NCBI RefSeq assembly: GCF_042675745.1
Contig: NZ_JBHTJM010000006.1
Span: 186,001-250,000, forward strand
Direction of reading: 5' to 3'
Length of the DNA stretch: 64,000 nt
Source of the DNA: Pseudofulvibacter geojedonensis
GTDB lineage: Bacteria > Bacteroidota > Bacteroidia > Flavobacteriales > Flavobacteriaceae
A model generated the notes under the pieces. That model saw only the letters and a program-made list of their open reading frames with translations. It searched no databases and had not been told where the DNA came from. Of this stretch, positions 1 through 8,289 are shown in pieces; positions within the stretch are counted from its first letter, which is position 1; each line of letters starts with the position of its first letter. The position numbers were made by a program, and so were the translations under genes.

Positions 1-114
1 CTTATTTAATAAGGCTTGTAAAATTAATAGCCTATTTGACTCTGATTTTGACCCAGTAATTATAACCTCTGATTCTTGATTATCAACTATAGATTGATGA
101 AGCTGTATATTCAT
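1..114 (-). CDS. aroA: 3-phosphoshikimate 1-carboxyvinyltransferase (EPSP synthase), N-terminal fragment
   Basis: Only the first 38 codons lie in the window; the gene runs off the left edge on the minus strand. The reading frame from the ATG at 114-112 begins MNIQLHQSI and reaches GSKSESNRLLILQAL, which matches the PEP- and shikimate-3-phosphate-binding motif near the N terminus of EPSP synthases (usual form GSKSISNRAL). The enzyme makes 5-enolpyruvylshikimate-3-phosphate, the sixth step of the shikimate pathway, in the cytoplasm. It is the last visible gene of the operon that starts with rsgA, 44 bp after a small membrane protein gene. An ATG at 124 is out of frame and is not used. Confidence 0.85.
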   Translation of the reverse strand, partial: MNIQLHQSIVDNQESEVIITGSKSESNRLLILQALLNK

Positions 115-158
115 GTTTTTTCATAATGCTCTTCTTTTTAATTAAAAGAAGAAAATTA

Positions 159-386
159 TTATTTATTTTTTCTTTTTTGTAAGCTAGCCATTAGGAAACC
201 ATAGATCATTGAGAATACTCCTAAACCAATCATATAATTTCTAAACTGCTCTGTCTTAACATAGTCACTAAAATCTTTCATCAACACACTCATAATTATT
301 TTAATAATTGCAGAAATGATGAAAAATACGATTGAAAATCTCAACCCAAGTTTCCAGATTGGTGTATTCTTAATTTTATGATTCAT
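159..386 (-). CDS. Small two-helix membrane protein, unknown function
   Basis: The 75-residue product has two hydrophobic segments, about residues 14-34 (GLRFSIVFFIISAIIKIIMS) and 50-68, and ends in a lysine/arginine-rich tail (QKRKNK), which predicts a two-pass inner membrane protein with both ends in the cytoplasm. It starts 2 bp after the MazG-like gene and so belongs to the same operon. I do not recognise a catalytic motif. Small proteins of this shape are common between housekeeping genes in Flavobacteriaceae, and its function cannot be inferred from its neighbours. Confidence 0.75.
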   Translation of the reverse strand: MNHKIKNTPIWKLGLRFSIVFFIISAIIKIIMSVLMKDFSDYVKTEQFRNYMIGLGVFSMIYGFLMASLQKRKNK

Positions 387-388
387 AT

Positions 389-715
389 CTACTTTAACTT
401 TTCGTTATTATGATGACGATCGTGATCTCTTTTGGTTTTTAGATCCAACTTTTTATCAAAAGCCTCTTGAAGGTTAACTCCTGTTTGATTGGCTAAACAT
501 AAAACTACAAAAACTACATCCGCCAATTCCTCTCCTAAGTCTTTATTTTTATCACTTTCTTTCTCACTTTGTTCTCCATATCTACGAGCGATAATTCTAG
601 CCACTTCTCCAACTTCTTCTGTAAGTTGAGCCATATTAGTTAACTCATTAAAATAACGAACACCATGATTTTTTATCCAATCATCAACCGCTAATTGTGC
701 GTCTTGTATATTCAT
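389..715 (-). CDS. MazG-like nucleotide pyrophosphohydrolase
   Basis: The 108-residue, single-domain protein has the all-alpha NTP pyrophosphohydrolase pattern: EEVGEVARIIARR near residues 33-45 supplies the first acidic pair (EExxE) and DLGEELADVVFVV near residues 59-71 supplies the second (ExxD), which together bind Mg2+. The family hydrolyses nucleoside triphosphates, often damaged or non-canonical ones, to monophosphate and pyrophosphate. The length is that of the short MazG-like or dCTPase-type proteins rather than full two-domain MazG. It lies 2 bp after the DUF3857 gene, in the rsgA-dtd-aroA operon, next to another quality-control enzyme (Dtd). The substrate is not predictable from sequence. 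Confidence 0.85.
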   Translation of the reverse strand: MNIQDAQLAVDDWIKNHGVRYFNELTNMAQLTEEVGEVARIIARRYGEQSEKESDKNKDLGEELADVVFVVLCLANQTGVNLQEAFDKKLDLKTKRDHDRHHNNEKLK

Positions 716-717
716 AA

Positions 718-2727
718 TTATATTTTTTCTAAAACAATTTTTTCAGAGTTCTTCTCAATCATTTTTTTGTACGTGTCTCGCAAACCATCGTAATAACTTG
801 CAGGTATAATTGGGAAGTTAATTTTCAATTCCTGAGATACTTGAATGTTATTTCCATTTGCTCTAACTAAATAACTATAAGCCCCTAAATTTTCTACCAT
901 TACCGCTTTTTCACTTTTAGGATATGATTTAATCTTATACCCATTTGGTATTTTTAAATTAACTATTGTTTTATCTGTAATTGGATATTTAAAATCTATA
1001 GGATAACGTCTTTTTTCTTGATTAAAAACATTTTCCTTCTCCGCCAAAAACAACAAAGGATCTATATAAATTTCATTACCAATCTCCTCAACTCCTTCCT
1101 CAAAAACAAAATCATAGGATTGTAATATAGGCTTAGACAATTCCTTTACATTAGAAACTTCTAAGTTAGAAACCTCTATATCTTTATTTTTCTTTATTTT
1201 ATTCATTAAACTTTCGGTATTAGCTTCTGTATTCTTTTTTCTGTAATAAAAAGCTAAATAATCCGTTTTTTGGCTTCTTAATTTACCTACTATTTCCATA
1301 TCAGGGTTTAACTCTGCAGCAATCATAGAAGTATTAACTGAATTTTTCTTTGGATATAAATTAACCCATGTAGAACTACCATGCTCCCTTATAATTCTAC
1401 CTTGCCAATTCAATGCTCTATTAGGCAAGTTATTAATCGAGGCATAAGGTTGGGTTGCATCTAACAAAAGAACCTCTCCTTGAACTTCAACTCCACATAT
1501 CACATAGTTAAATCCTTTTCTAGTTGGAAATAAAGGCACCCCATTAGATTTAGTAGACACTAAAATCGGATTGGCTGATATTCCCGCATAACGCAACATA
1601 GCAGTTAACATTAGGTTAATTTCTGCAACATTACCAACACCTTCGTTATAAGCTTTTTTTACTCCTTCAGAAGTATAAACACCTATAAAATCATTCCACT
1701 TTACTTTTGACTTCACAAAACTAAAGATCTTATTTATTTTGTCTTGCTTAGTTGATACACCTAATAATAAAGCATCTATTTCTTTTTTAAAATAAGACTC
1801 TTTACTTAACTGAGCTCCAAAAGAGTCATTTCCGTAAATAACTTTTACAACAGTATCCCAATCAACCGAGTAATTTTTAATTTGGTTATTAAATGATTTA
1901 AAAGCTAACAATTCAAAAGACAGCTTAGATTTAAAATTATCTATATTAGAGGTATAAGGTTCTATTGGCATTCCCTGTGTATCCTTCATTGATACGGTAT
2001 AAATAATGTCATTAAATTCTAAATTCTTCTCATACTTTGGGATATAGCCTCCTTGTTGAGGAAGCCCTTCCCACTTAACAAGGACAGTTCTAGGCTGGAA
2101 AGTTTCTATAATTTCTGGAGTTAATCCACTTTTAATGTTATTATGAATTTTATATGTAAAATATTCAGGAATATTAATTCTAACATCCGAAAGCATAATT
2201 GGTATTTCAGCTTGAAGCTCTATATCATCTATTGTACTAACAAAAGGAGATTTTATATTATACTTATACTCTAAAACACTCCCTTCCTTAATATTAGGTA
2301 GGGCGAACTTAACCTGTTTCCAATATTTATTTTTATTTTCCTCAAAAATATCAGATTTAGTCATTTTACTTTTTTCAACACTACCATTTACTAAGTTATA
2401 AGAAACTGCTTTTAAGCCAGCAATACTTTCCCTTGTTTTCCCACTCTTATTATATAGCAAAACGCTTTCTTTTGCCCAGTCAAAACCTTCCTTGTCATAT
2501 ATTTTTATTCTTTTAAAAACTTCTATATTCTTATAGAAACCTTCATCTTGACCATAATTATATGTAATTCTTAATTTACTGTATAATATAGCTGCATTGG
2601 CTGAACTATCAATTGAACATTTCTTCTCATTTAATTCTTCTTTTGAAACTCTTCCAAATTTATAATCCTGAGCGTTAGCTATAGTTATTACCGTTAAAAA
2701 AGCTACGAATAAAATTCTTTTCCCCAT
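718..2727 (-). CDS. DUF3857 / transglutaminase-like exported protein with degenerate catalytic site
   Basis: The 669-residue product has a signal peptide (MGKRILFVAFLTVITIANAQ, cleaved near residue 20), then a DUF3857 region (about 50-290) and a transglutaminase-core-like region (about 310-430). In the position of the catalytic Cys the sequence reads GNVAEINL (Val367), in the position of the His it reads FNYVI (Asn407), and only the Asp is kept (LLDAT, Asp423). It is therefore likely a non-catalytic, ligand-binding relative of the intact paralogue encoded immediately upstream, whose stop codon overlaps this start by one base (TAATG). The pair probably acts together in the periplasm or at the outer membrane. 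The role of DUF3857 proteins is unknown. Confidence 0.8.
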   Translation of the reverse strand: MGKRILFVAFLTVITIANAQDYKFGRVSKEELNEKKCSIDSSANAAILYSKLRITYNYGQDEGFYKNIEVFKRIKIYDKEGFDWAKESVLLYNKSGKTRESIAGLKAVSYNLVNGSVEKSKMTKSDIFEENKNKYWKQVKFALPNIKEGSVLEYKYNIKSPFVSTIDDIELQAEIPIMLSDVRINIPEYFTYKIHNNIKSGLTPEIIETFQPRTVLVKWEGLPQQGGYIPKYEKNLEFNDIIYTVSMKDTQGMPIEPYTSNIDNFKSKLSFELLAFKSFNNQIKNYSVDWDTVVKVIYGNDSFGAQLSKESYFKKEIDALLLGVSTKQDKINKIFSFVKSKVKWNDFIGVYTSEGVKKAYNEGVGNVAEINLMLTAMLRYAGISANPILVSTKSNGVPLFPTRKGFNYVICGVEVQGEVLLLDATQPYASINNLPNRALNWQGRIIREHGSSTWVNLYPKKNSVNTSMIAAELNPDMEIVGKLRSQKTDYLAFYYRKKNTEANTESLMNKIKKNKDIEVSNLEVSNVKELSKPILQSYDFVFEEGVEEIGNEIYIDPLLFLAEKENVFNQEKRRYPIDFKYPITDKTIVNLKIPNGYKIKSYPKSEKAVMVENLGAYSYLVRANGNNIQVSQELKINFPIIPASYYDGLRDTYKKMIEKNSEKIVLEKI

Positions 2728-4625
2728 TATTTACTTTTTTCTATTAAAATTTTTAATTTATCTTTCTTTTTAATTTTTTTTAAAAAACCTCTATACTCAT
2801 CATATTTTTCTTTGGGAAAAACACCCTCTTTCATTACCATTTCTCTTTTGTATACTATTTTTTCTTCTTTTGTTTTATACACTGACATTCTATAATATCC
2901 AAAGTCGCTCATAATTTCAACCTCTTCAGGTAAAGAGGTAACTTTCATTCCATCAGGAATCTGATAACTATACTCATCTATATCTTTATAAGACATACTT
3001 ATTTTAAATGGCAACCTACGATTTTCATAATTCATTGGAATACTAGTTACTCTATTAAACATATTCAATTGAACCATCAATTTATCTCCTACTTGAGTTA
3101 TATAATTGTCAATACTTAAGCTTATATCTTCAGTTAACTCAATACTATCTTTATTCTCTACAATATGTATACTATTTAATTTTAACCCATTTAAATAATC
3201 CCATCTATCTAAATACACCAATTCTTTCTTATCTTCTGAAAGAGGTATAATATAAGTTCTATTATCATACTGAAGTCCTTTAGAATTTAAGACCACCTTA
3301 GATTCGACTTTTCCTTCAGAATTAATTAGCACTTTAGCTTTTGTTGTTAAAGTATTGATTTCTTCTCCATAAGTAGGTGTACGTTTAATCTCCCCCCCAT
3401 TTGGAGTAACGACTAAAACATCTCTATCTGCTGTAAAATCACCTAAAAAATTAAATGGTTTAGTCTGGCTTGTACATTCTAGCCATACTTCTTCGTTTTC
3501 TAGAGGAACATTTAATATGACATGATTCCCTTGCATACTAGAAAATTGTTTGTCTATATTTCTTTTATCTCCAGCATAAACTATCGTATAATATGATTCA
3601 AGTCCTTGACTTTTCAACAATGCCTTAGTATAATTTGTCAATCCTTTACAATCTCCATATTTAACCCTATCAACCTCATCTGCATTAATTGGCTGCCAAC
3701 CTCCTATTCCTAATTGAACTCCTACATATCGAGTTCTATCCTGCATATACCTATATACCCTTTTAACCTTCTCTTTCTTATCATTAACTCCCTCCAACAG
3801 TTGCTTTACTTCTTCAACTGTTTTTTCTTTCAAATTGTCTCTTCCTGTTAATAGATCGTTATATTGCCAAATTCCAAAATCAGTCCAGTTTTTAGAATTC
3901 CCTTTTTTTCCTTTTATACTAAAGTCATTAATAGCTACAAGTACTTTAGGGAAAATTTCGTTAAAACTTGGGCTTCTTTCTTCTCTTTTTATAGCTTTTA
4001 ATTTCTCTGATGAAAAAATTAATCCATTATTTTCTTCTGAAATTGTAAAATCTAAAAAATCAGTATTCAAGCTTTTAAATTTATGTTTAGAAGCTGTATG
4101 ATTAATAAACTCGTACTTATTCTCTTCTACACTCAAATAATAACTATCTACCGGATACCAACTTTTAATAAAAGCAGTTGATTTTTCTTTTAGTTTGTAA
4201 TTAAACACTACAGTATAAGGGTATGATAACGGCGTATAGTCTAAATATTTAACTCTATTATCTGTATACATCTGTCCGCCACTTACTGCACTAACGTCCA
4301 AAAAATCAGAATACTTTTTTTTAACTATTTCTTTTCCATTAGCATCTAATATCAATGCTGATAAACTCAAAACTTTACTAGAATCATCATAATATACATA
4401 TGTATCTAATAATTTATCTCCAAACCTATTTAAAACAGTAATCACTTTCTTTTCAGTAATTACCATTTCATCTAAATCTTTTAACTCTATTAAAGTATAA
4501 TTATCTCTTACAACTGCATTAGCGTTTTCTAAAAGTTCATCACTAATTTCTGAAAAGGCATAATTAGATTGCGCTTTAACTGTAATAGAACTGACTATTA
4601 TGACAAACAGTAATATTAATCTCAT
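2727..4625 (-). CDS. DUF3857 domain transglutaminase-like exported protein
   Basis: This 632-residue protein starts with a signal peptide (MRLILLFVIIVSSITVKAQ), followed by DUF3857 (about 40-240) and a transglutaminase core with Cys326 in YGDCKGLT, His368 in GNHVILNV and an acidic residue, Glu383, in WLECTS where Asp is usual. The core resembles papain-fold transglutaminases or cysteine proteases, so an exported crosslinking or peptidase activity is possible; none is established for this family. A C-terminal beta-rich region of about 200 residues follows. It is translationally coupled by a one-base overlap to the degenerate paralogue downstream, and 20 bp separate it from the membrane hydrolase gene upstream. 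Confidence 0.82.
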   Translation of the reverse strand: MRLILLFVIIVSSITVKAQSNYAFSEISDELLENANAVVRDNYTLIELKDLDEMVITEKKVITVLNRFGDKLLDTYVYYDDSSKVLSLSALILDANGKEIVKKKYSDFLDVSAVSGGQMYTDNRVKYLDYTPLSYPYTVVFNYKLKEKSTAFIKSWYPVDSYYLSVEENKYEFINHTASKHKFKSLNTDFLDFTISEENNGLIFSSEKLKAIKREERSPSFNEIFPKVLVAINDFSIKGKKGNSKNWTDFGIWQYNDLLTGRDNLKEKTVEEVKQLLEGVNDKKEKVKRVYRYMQDRTRYVGVQLGIGGWQPINADEVDRVKYGDCKGLTNYTKALLKSQGLESYYTIVYAGDKRNIDKQFSSMQGNHVILNVPLENEEVWLECTSQTKPFNFLGDFTADRDVLVVTPNGGEIKRTPTYGEEINTLTTKAKVLINSEGKVESKVVLNSKGLQYDNRTYIIPLSEDKKELVYLDRWDYLNGLKLNSIHIVENKDSIELTEDISLSIDNYITQVGDKLMVQLNMFNRVTSIPMNYENRRLPFKISMSYKDIDEYSYQIPDGMKVTSLPEEVEIMSDFGYYRMSVYKTKEEKIVYKREMVMKEGVFPKEKYDEYRGFLKKIKKKDKLKILIEKSK

Positions 4626-4645
4626 TTCTTTGTTTATTAACTTAC

Positions 4646-5176
4646 TTACTCGGCGTTTATATTTAATATTTTGTTTTTAAAAACATTTATACCTAAAACA
4701 ACTAGGCAAGGAATTCCTATCCATATAAATTCGCTACAAATAACCTTCCAACCCCATTTAGAAAAGAATCTTTCTACACCAATTGGTGATACTAGAATAG
4801 GCCTAAAAGGAAAAAAATAACGTGTTTCATTATAGGGAATTAAAAAACCTACTCCTTCGCCGCCAGTAGTCATTGCATCTAACATAGCATGAGACATAGT
4901 TCCTAGAAATAACACCAAAAAGAATATTACTTTTCTTTGTTTTCCAAAAATAAAACTCAACAGTAATGCCCAAATTATTGAAAACAGAATGGAATGTGTT
5001 AGCCCTCTGTGTCCTAGCCAATGATTATAAGATATCCCTAACTTAAATGATATTACATCTATATCTGGTAGTATGGATGATATAATTGCTAAAGCCATCA
5101 GTATTCCTGACTGATTTTTATCTAAAACCTTTGAGAAAGTATAACCAACTAAAGCGTGTCCAAAAGCCGATGCCAT
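4646..5176 (-). CDS. YdjM/DUF457-family membrane-bound metal-dependent hydrolase
   Basis: The 176-residue protein carries the family pattern: GHALVGY near the N terminus, LPDIDV near residues 36-41 and HRGLTHS near residues 56-62 with conserved His and Asp residues likely to bind metal, spread between four or five hydrophobic helices. This is the LexA-regulated YdjM-like family of predicted membrane metal-dependent hydrolases; their substrate is unknown. Its ATG overlaps the stop codon of dtd by one base, so the two are co-translated. No LexA box was recognised here, which fits transcription from the promoter of the whole rsgA operon. Confidence 0.8.
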   Translation of the reverse strand: MASAFGHALVGYTFSKVLDKNQSGILMALAIISSILPDIDVISFKLGISYNHWLGHRGLTHSILFSIIWALLLSFIFGKQRKVIFFLVLFLGTMSHAMLDAMTTGGEGVGFLIPYNETRYFFPFRPILVSPIGVERFFSKWGWKVICSEFIWIGIPCLVVLGINVFKNKILNINAE

Positions 5177-5628
5177 TATTCTTTATCTTTTGTATCAATC
5201 GTTATTGTAACTGGTCCATCATTAATTAAACTTACTTTCATATCAGCTCCAAATTCTCCAGTTTGTACTTCTCTTACAGTATCTATAGATAAAGTTGAAA
5301 CAAATTTTTCATATAGAGGAATAGCTATTTCTGGTTTTGCTGATCTAGTAAATCCTGGCCTATTACCTTTTTTTGTACTTGCAAACAAGGTAAACTGACT
5401 AACCACTATTATATTTCCTTCTATTTCCTGAATTGACTTATTCATCAACCCATTCTCATCAGAAAAAATTCTCATTTTAGCTATCTTGTTAGATAACCAT
5501 CTTATATCTTCTTCAGAATCTAAATCTTCAATACCTAATAGCACCAATAAGCCTTTTTTAATCTGAGCAACCGCAGAGTCTTCTATGACAACCGATGCTT
5601 CTGAAACTCTTTGTATAACTGCGCGCAT
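5176..5628 (-). CDS. dtd: D-aminoacyl-tRNA deacylase
   Basis: At 150 residues this is full length for Dtd. It starts MRAVIQRVSEASVVI, has the SQFTLFA motif (near residue 77) and the GNRPGF motif with the cross-subunit cis Gly-Pro type loop replaced by the usual bacterial form, and ends with a conserved NDGPVTI stretch. Dtd removes D-amino acids and glycine mischarged onto tRNA, acting as a cytoplasmic proofreading homodimer. The gene begins 1 bp after rsgA stops and overlaps the next gene by one base, so it is expressed as part of a translation-linked operon. Confidence 0.96.
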   Translation of the reverse strand: MRAVIQRVSEASVVIEDSAVAQIKKGLLVLLGIEDLDSEEDIRWLSNKIAKMRIFSDENGLMNKSIQEIEGNIIVVSQFTLFASTKKGNRPGFTRSAKPEIAIPLYEKFVSTLSIDTVREVQTGEFGADMKVSLINDGPVTITIDTKDKE

Positions 5629-5629
5629 T

Positions 5630-6580
5630 TTACTCTCTTTTATATTCGTCTACCCTATAATGCTCTTCGTCTCCTGCTATTATTTGTAAATAGCTTTTAT
5701 ATCTAGAATAAGGAATCTCGTCAGCTTCAATTGCATCTTTAACGGCACATTTAGGTTCGTCTATATGCAAACAATTATTAAATTTACAGTCTTGCTTTCG
5801 CTCAAAAAATTCTGGAAAAAAATCGCCTATTTCTTCTTTTTCCATATCTACAATACCAAACCCTTTAATACCTGGAGTATCAATAATTCTAGCATCGAAA
5901 GATAAATCGAACATTTCTGCAAAAGTAGTTGTATGCTGTCCTTGTTTATGCTGCTCAGAAATTTCTTTTGTTTTTAAATCTAGATTAGGTTCTATAGCAT
6001 TTACCAATGTTGATTTCCCTACACCTGAATGACCAGCAAACATACTTGTTTTACCTATCATTTTTTCTTTAACACTAGAAACTCCTATACCCTCTATAGC
6101 AGAAACCTCCATACATTCGTAACCAATCTTACTATATAAATGTTGCAAATATTTAATTTCGAACAACTCCTCTTCATTATAATCATCTATCTTGTTAAAC
6201 AGTAATATTGTTTTTATCTGATAGGCTTCCGTAGTAACTAAAAAACGATCAATAAAACCTGTAAACGTTGGAGGATTATTTAATGTTATCAATAAAAAAA
6301 CTTGATCTATATTAGAAGCAATAATATGTGTACGCTTAGATAAATTTACCGATTTACGAACGATATAATTTTTCCTATCATGTATAGTATGAATAACTCC
6401 AGTAGTTTCGTTATTCTTGGTTTCTAGGTCAAAATCAACACTATCGCCAACAGCTAATGGATTGGTACTTTTAATTCCTTGTATTCTGAACTTCCCTTTT
6501 ATCCTACACTTATAAACAGTATTAGATGCAGTTTTTACCACATACCAACTACCAGTAGATTTGTAAACAATTCCTGTCAT
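5630..6580 (-). CDS. rsgA: Ribosome small subunit-dependent GTPase A
   Basis: The 316-residue protein shows the circularly permuted GTPase order that defines RsgA (YjeQ): an N-terminal OB-fold (about 1-75), G4 NKID at 129-132, then G1 GHSGVGKST at 183-191, G3 DTPG at 234-237, and a C-terminal zinc site Cys265, Cys270, His272, Cys278. RsgA checks late maturation of the 30S subunit near the decoding centre. It is the first gene of the minus-strand operon reaching aroA. The 92-bp gap to the divergent gene at 6673 must hold its promoter, but I could not assign one with confidence. Confidence 0.97.
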   Translation of the reverse strand: MTGIVYKSTGSWYVVKTASNTVYKCRIKGKFRIQGIKSTNPLAVGDSVDFDLETKNNETTGVIHTIHDRKNYIVRKSVNLSKRTHIIASNIDQVFLLITLNNPPTFTGFIDRFLVTTEAYQIKTILLFNKIDDYNEEELFEIKYLQHLYSKIGYECMEVSAIEGIGVSSVKEKMIGKTSMFAGHSGVGKSTLVNAIEPNLDLKTKEISEQHKQGQHTTTFAEMFDLSFDARIIDTPGIKGFGIVDMEKEEIGDFFPEFFERKQDCKFNNCLHIDEPKCAVKDAIEADEIPYSRYKSYLQIIAGDEEHYRVDEYKRE

Positions 6581-6672
6581 TTTTACTGTTTAAATTTCAA
6601 ATACAAAATAACGACTTTTCTATTGAAGAAAATGTATATTCGCATCTAATTTAAATATTAAATTCATTTATT

Positions 6673-7137
6673 ATGAAAAAACTATTATTACTTGTAGCCT
6701 TTATTTTTATCTCTTTTACTGAAACTAATGCTCAAGTTGAGTACAAAATCATTACTAGTGTTGAATCTATCGTTCCTAACGGATTAGGAAGATCTAGAAT
6801 TGTATCTTCATCTGATGAAAGAAACTACAAGGACTTTACTTCTCAACGTACAGAAGATAAAAAAGAAGACAAAAGAAACAAATCTAAAAGAGACGAAATA
6901 AGAGTTAGAAACTTTGAAGAAACTAAACTTTTAAACTTCTACAACTTAGGTGGAATTCGTTTCCAGAACATTGCTGCTAATGATGCTGTTTTAACTTCTA
7001 AAGTTAATACTATGATTGAAGAAGGTTGGGAACTTGCTTTTGTTACTAGTGCTGTAGAAAGTGAAGGTGGTAAAGGAGACGGTAAAGGTATTTTTATTAC
7101 TCGTTTCATTTTTAAAAGAAATAAACAACAGTCTTAA
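6673..7137 (+). CDS. Secreted protein of unknown function, DUF4177-like C terminus
   Basis: The 154-residue product has a clear signal peptide (MKKLLLLVAFIFISFTETNAQ) and a charged, lysine-rich middle (about residues 55-85). The C-terminal part, with the segments MIEEGWELAFVTS and GIFITRFIFKR, looks like the DUF4177 pattern in which a strand is followed by a conserved EGWEL turn and a final strand. It is probably a small periplasmic or exported protein. The gene stands alone, divergent from rsgA and convergent with the phenylalanine operon, and is followed by a strong terminator. I do not know its function. Confidence 0.75.
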   Translation: MKKLLLLVAFIFISFTETNAQVEYKIITSVESIVPNGLGRSRIVSSSDERNYKDFTSQRTEDKKEDKRNKSKRDEIRVRNFEETKLLNFYNLGGIRFQNIAANDAVLTSKVNTMIEEGWELAFVTSAVESEGGKGDGKGIFITRFIFKRNKQQS

Positions 7138-7150
7138 TTTGACTCACTTT

Positions 7151-7190
7151 AAAATAGCCAGATATTTTTTGATCTGGCTATTTTTTTATT
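7151..7190. terminator. Bidirectional intrinsic terminator
   Basis: A 13-bp perfect stem (AAAATAGCCAGAT, 7151-7163, with ATCTGGCTATTTT, 7172-7184) closes an 8-nt loop and is flanked by T runs on the plus strand and A runs that read as T on the minus strand. It lies between the convergent genes ending at 7137 and 7207 and can serve both. Confidence 0.9.
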
Positions 7191-7206
7191 CACCTTAAAA
7201 ACAACT

Positions 7207-8289
7207 CTACTTATTAATAACTTTTTTCTGATGATTTATTGATTCTTGATGAATAGCCTTAAACACCTTTAATGTAAATTCTTCACTCAAACCACTTTCC
7301 TCTCCTCTTAAAATCATTTTACCTAAAATTTCGTTCCAACGGTTGGTTTGCAATATCGAAACATTACTTTCTTTCTTTAATATTCCTATTTGATCTGAAA
7401 CCCCCATTCGTTGTCCCATAATATCAATTAGTTTTTCATCTAACACGTCTATATTAGCTCTTAGCAAACTTAATTTTTGTAAATAATCTTCACTACTAGT
7501 AGCCTTTTTACGAACTTTTAAATCGATCATCATCTGAACTAAGGTTTCTGGAGTTACCTGTTGTTTGGCATCAGACCAAGCTTGATCCGGCGTATGATGT
7601 GTTTCTACCATTAAACCATCGTAATTTAAATCTAAAGCTGTTTGACAAATATCAAATACCAATTTACGTCTTCCAGCTATATGAGAAGGATCACATATCA
7701 TTGGTAAATCTGGTAATTGATTTTTTAAATCAATTGGGATTTGCCATTCTGGGTTGTTTCTATATTTCGTCTTTTCATAAGTAGAGAACCCTCTATGAAT
7801 AGCTCCTAACTTATCAATATCTGCTGTATGAATTCGCTCTAAAGCTCCCATCCATAATGCTAAATCTGGATTAACAGGATTCTTCACCAAAACAATTTTG
7901 TCTGTTCCTTTTAAAGCATCTGCAATATCTTGAACTATAAATGGACTCACAGTTGTTCTTGCCCCAATCCATAAAACATCTATGTCGTGTTTCAAAGCTA
8001 ATTCTACATGAGTTGCATTAGCTACTTCTGTAGCGGTCATCATTCCTGTTTCTTTTTTAGCTCTTTGCAACCATTTTAATCCCAAAGCTCCTACTCCTTC
8101 AAAATTACCCGGTTTGGTTCTTGGCTTCCAAATACCTGCACGTAATACATTAGCGTCTGTATCTTTTAACTGATGTGCAATAGTTAATACTTGTTCTTCA
8201 GTTTCTGCACTACAAGGTCCTGCTATTACTAATGGGTGAGACAATTCCATTTTGTCTAACCAATTTCTATATATCTTTTTATTTTCCAT
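7207..8289 (-). CDS. Bifunctional DAHP synthase / chorismate mutase (type II)
   Basis: The 360-residue fusion has a class I-beta DAHP synthase domain (about 1-265) with GPCSAET at 24-30, KNPVNPD and CDPSHIAGRR, and a C-terminal AroQ-type chorismate mutase domain (about 270-345: LSLLRANIDVLDEKLIDI with the catalytic Arg). It catalyses both the entry step of the shikimate pathway (PEP plus erythrose 4-phosphate) and chorismate to prephenate. The start overlaps the end of pheA by 11 bp, so the two are translated as a unit. The fusion order, synthase then mutase, is the one common in Bacteroidota. Feedback control by prephenate or aromatic amino acids through the mutase domain is known for relatives. 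Confidence 0.95.
   Translation of the reverse strand: MENKKIYRNWLDKMELSHPLVIAGPCSAETEEQVLTIAHQLKDTDANVLRAGIWKPRTKPGNFEGVGALGLKWLQRAKKETGMMTATEVANATHVELALKHDIDVLWIGARTTVSPFIVQDIADALKGTDKIVLVKNPVNPDLALWMGALERIHTADIDKLGAIHRGFSTYEKTKYRNNPEWQIPIDLKNQLPDLPMICDPSHIAGRRKLVFDICQTALDLNYDGLMVETHHTPDQAWSDAKQQVTPETLVQMMIDLKVRKKATSSEDYLQKLSLLRANIDVLDEKLIDIMGQRMGVSDQIGILKKESNVSILQTNRWNEILGKMILRGEESGLSEEFTLKVFKAIHQESINHQKKVINK

Noticed and set aside
3835..4101. 88-codon plus-strand frame inside the transglutaminase-like gene
   Set aside because: Antisense shadow of a conserved coding region with no promoter or start context.
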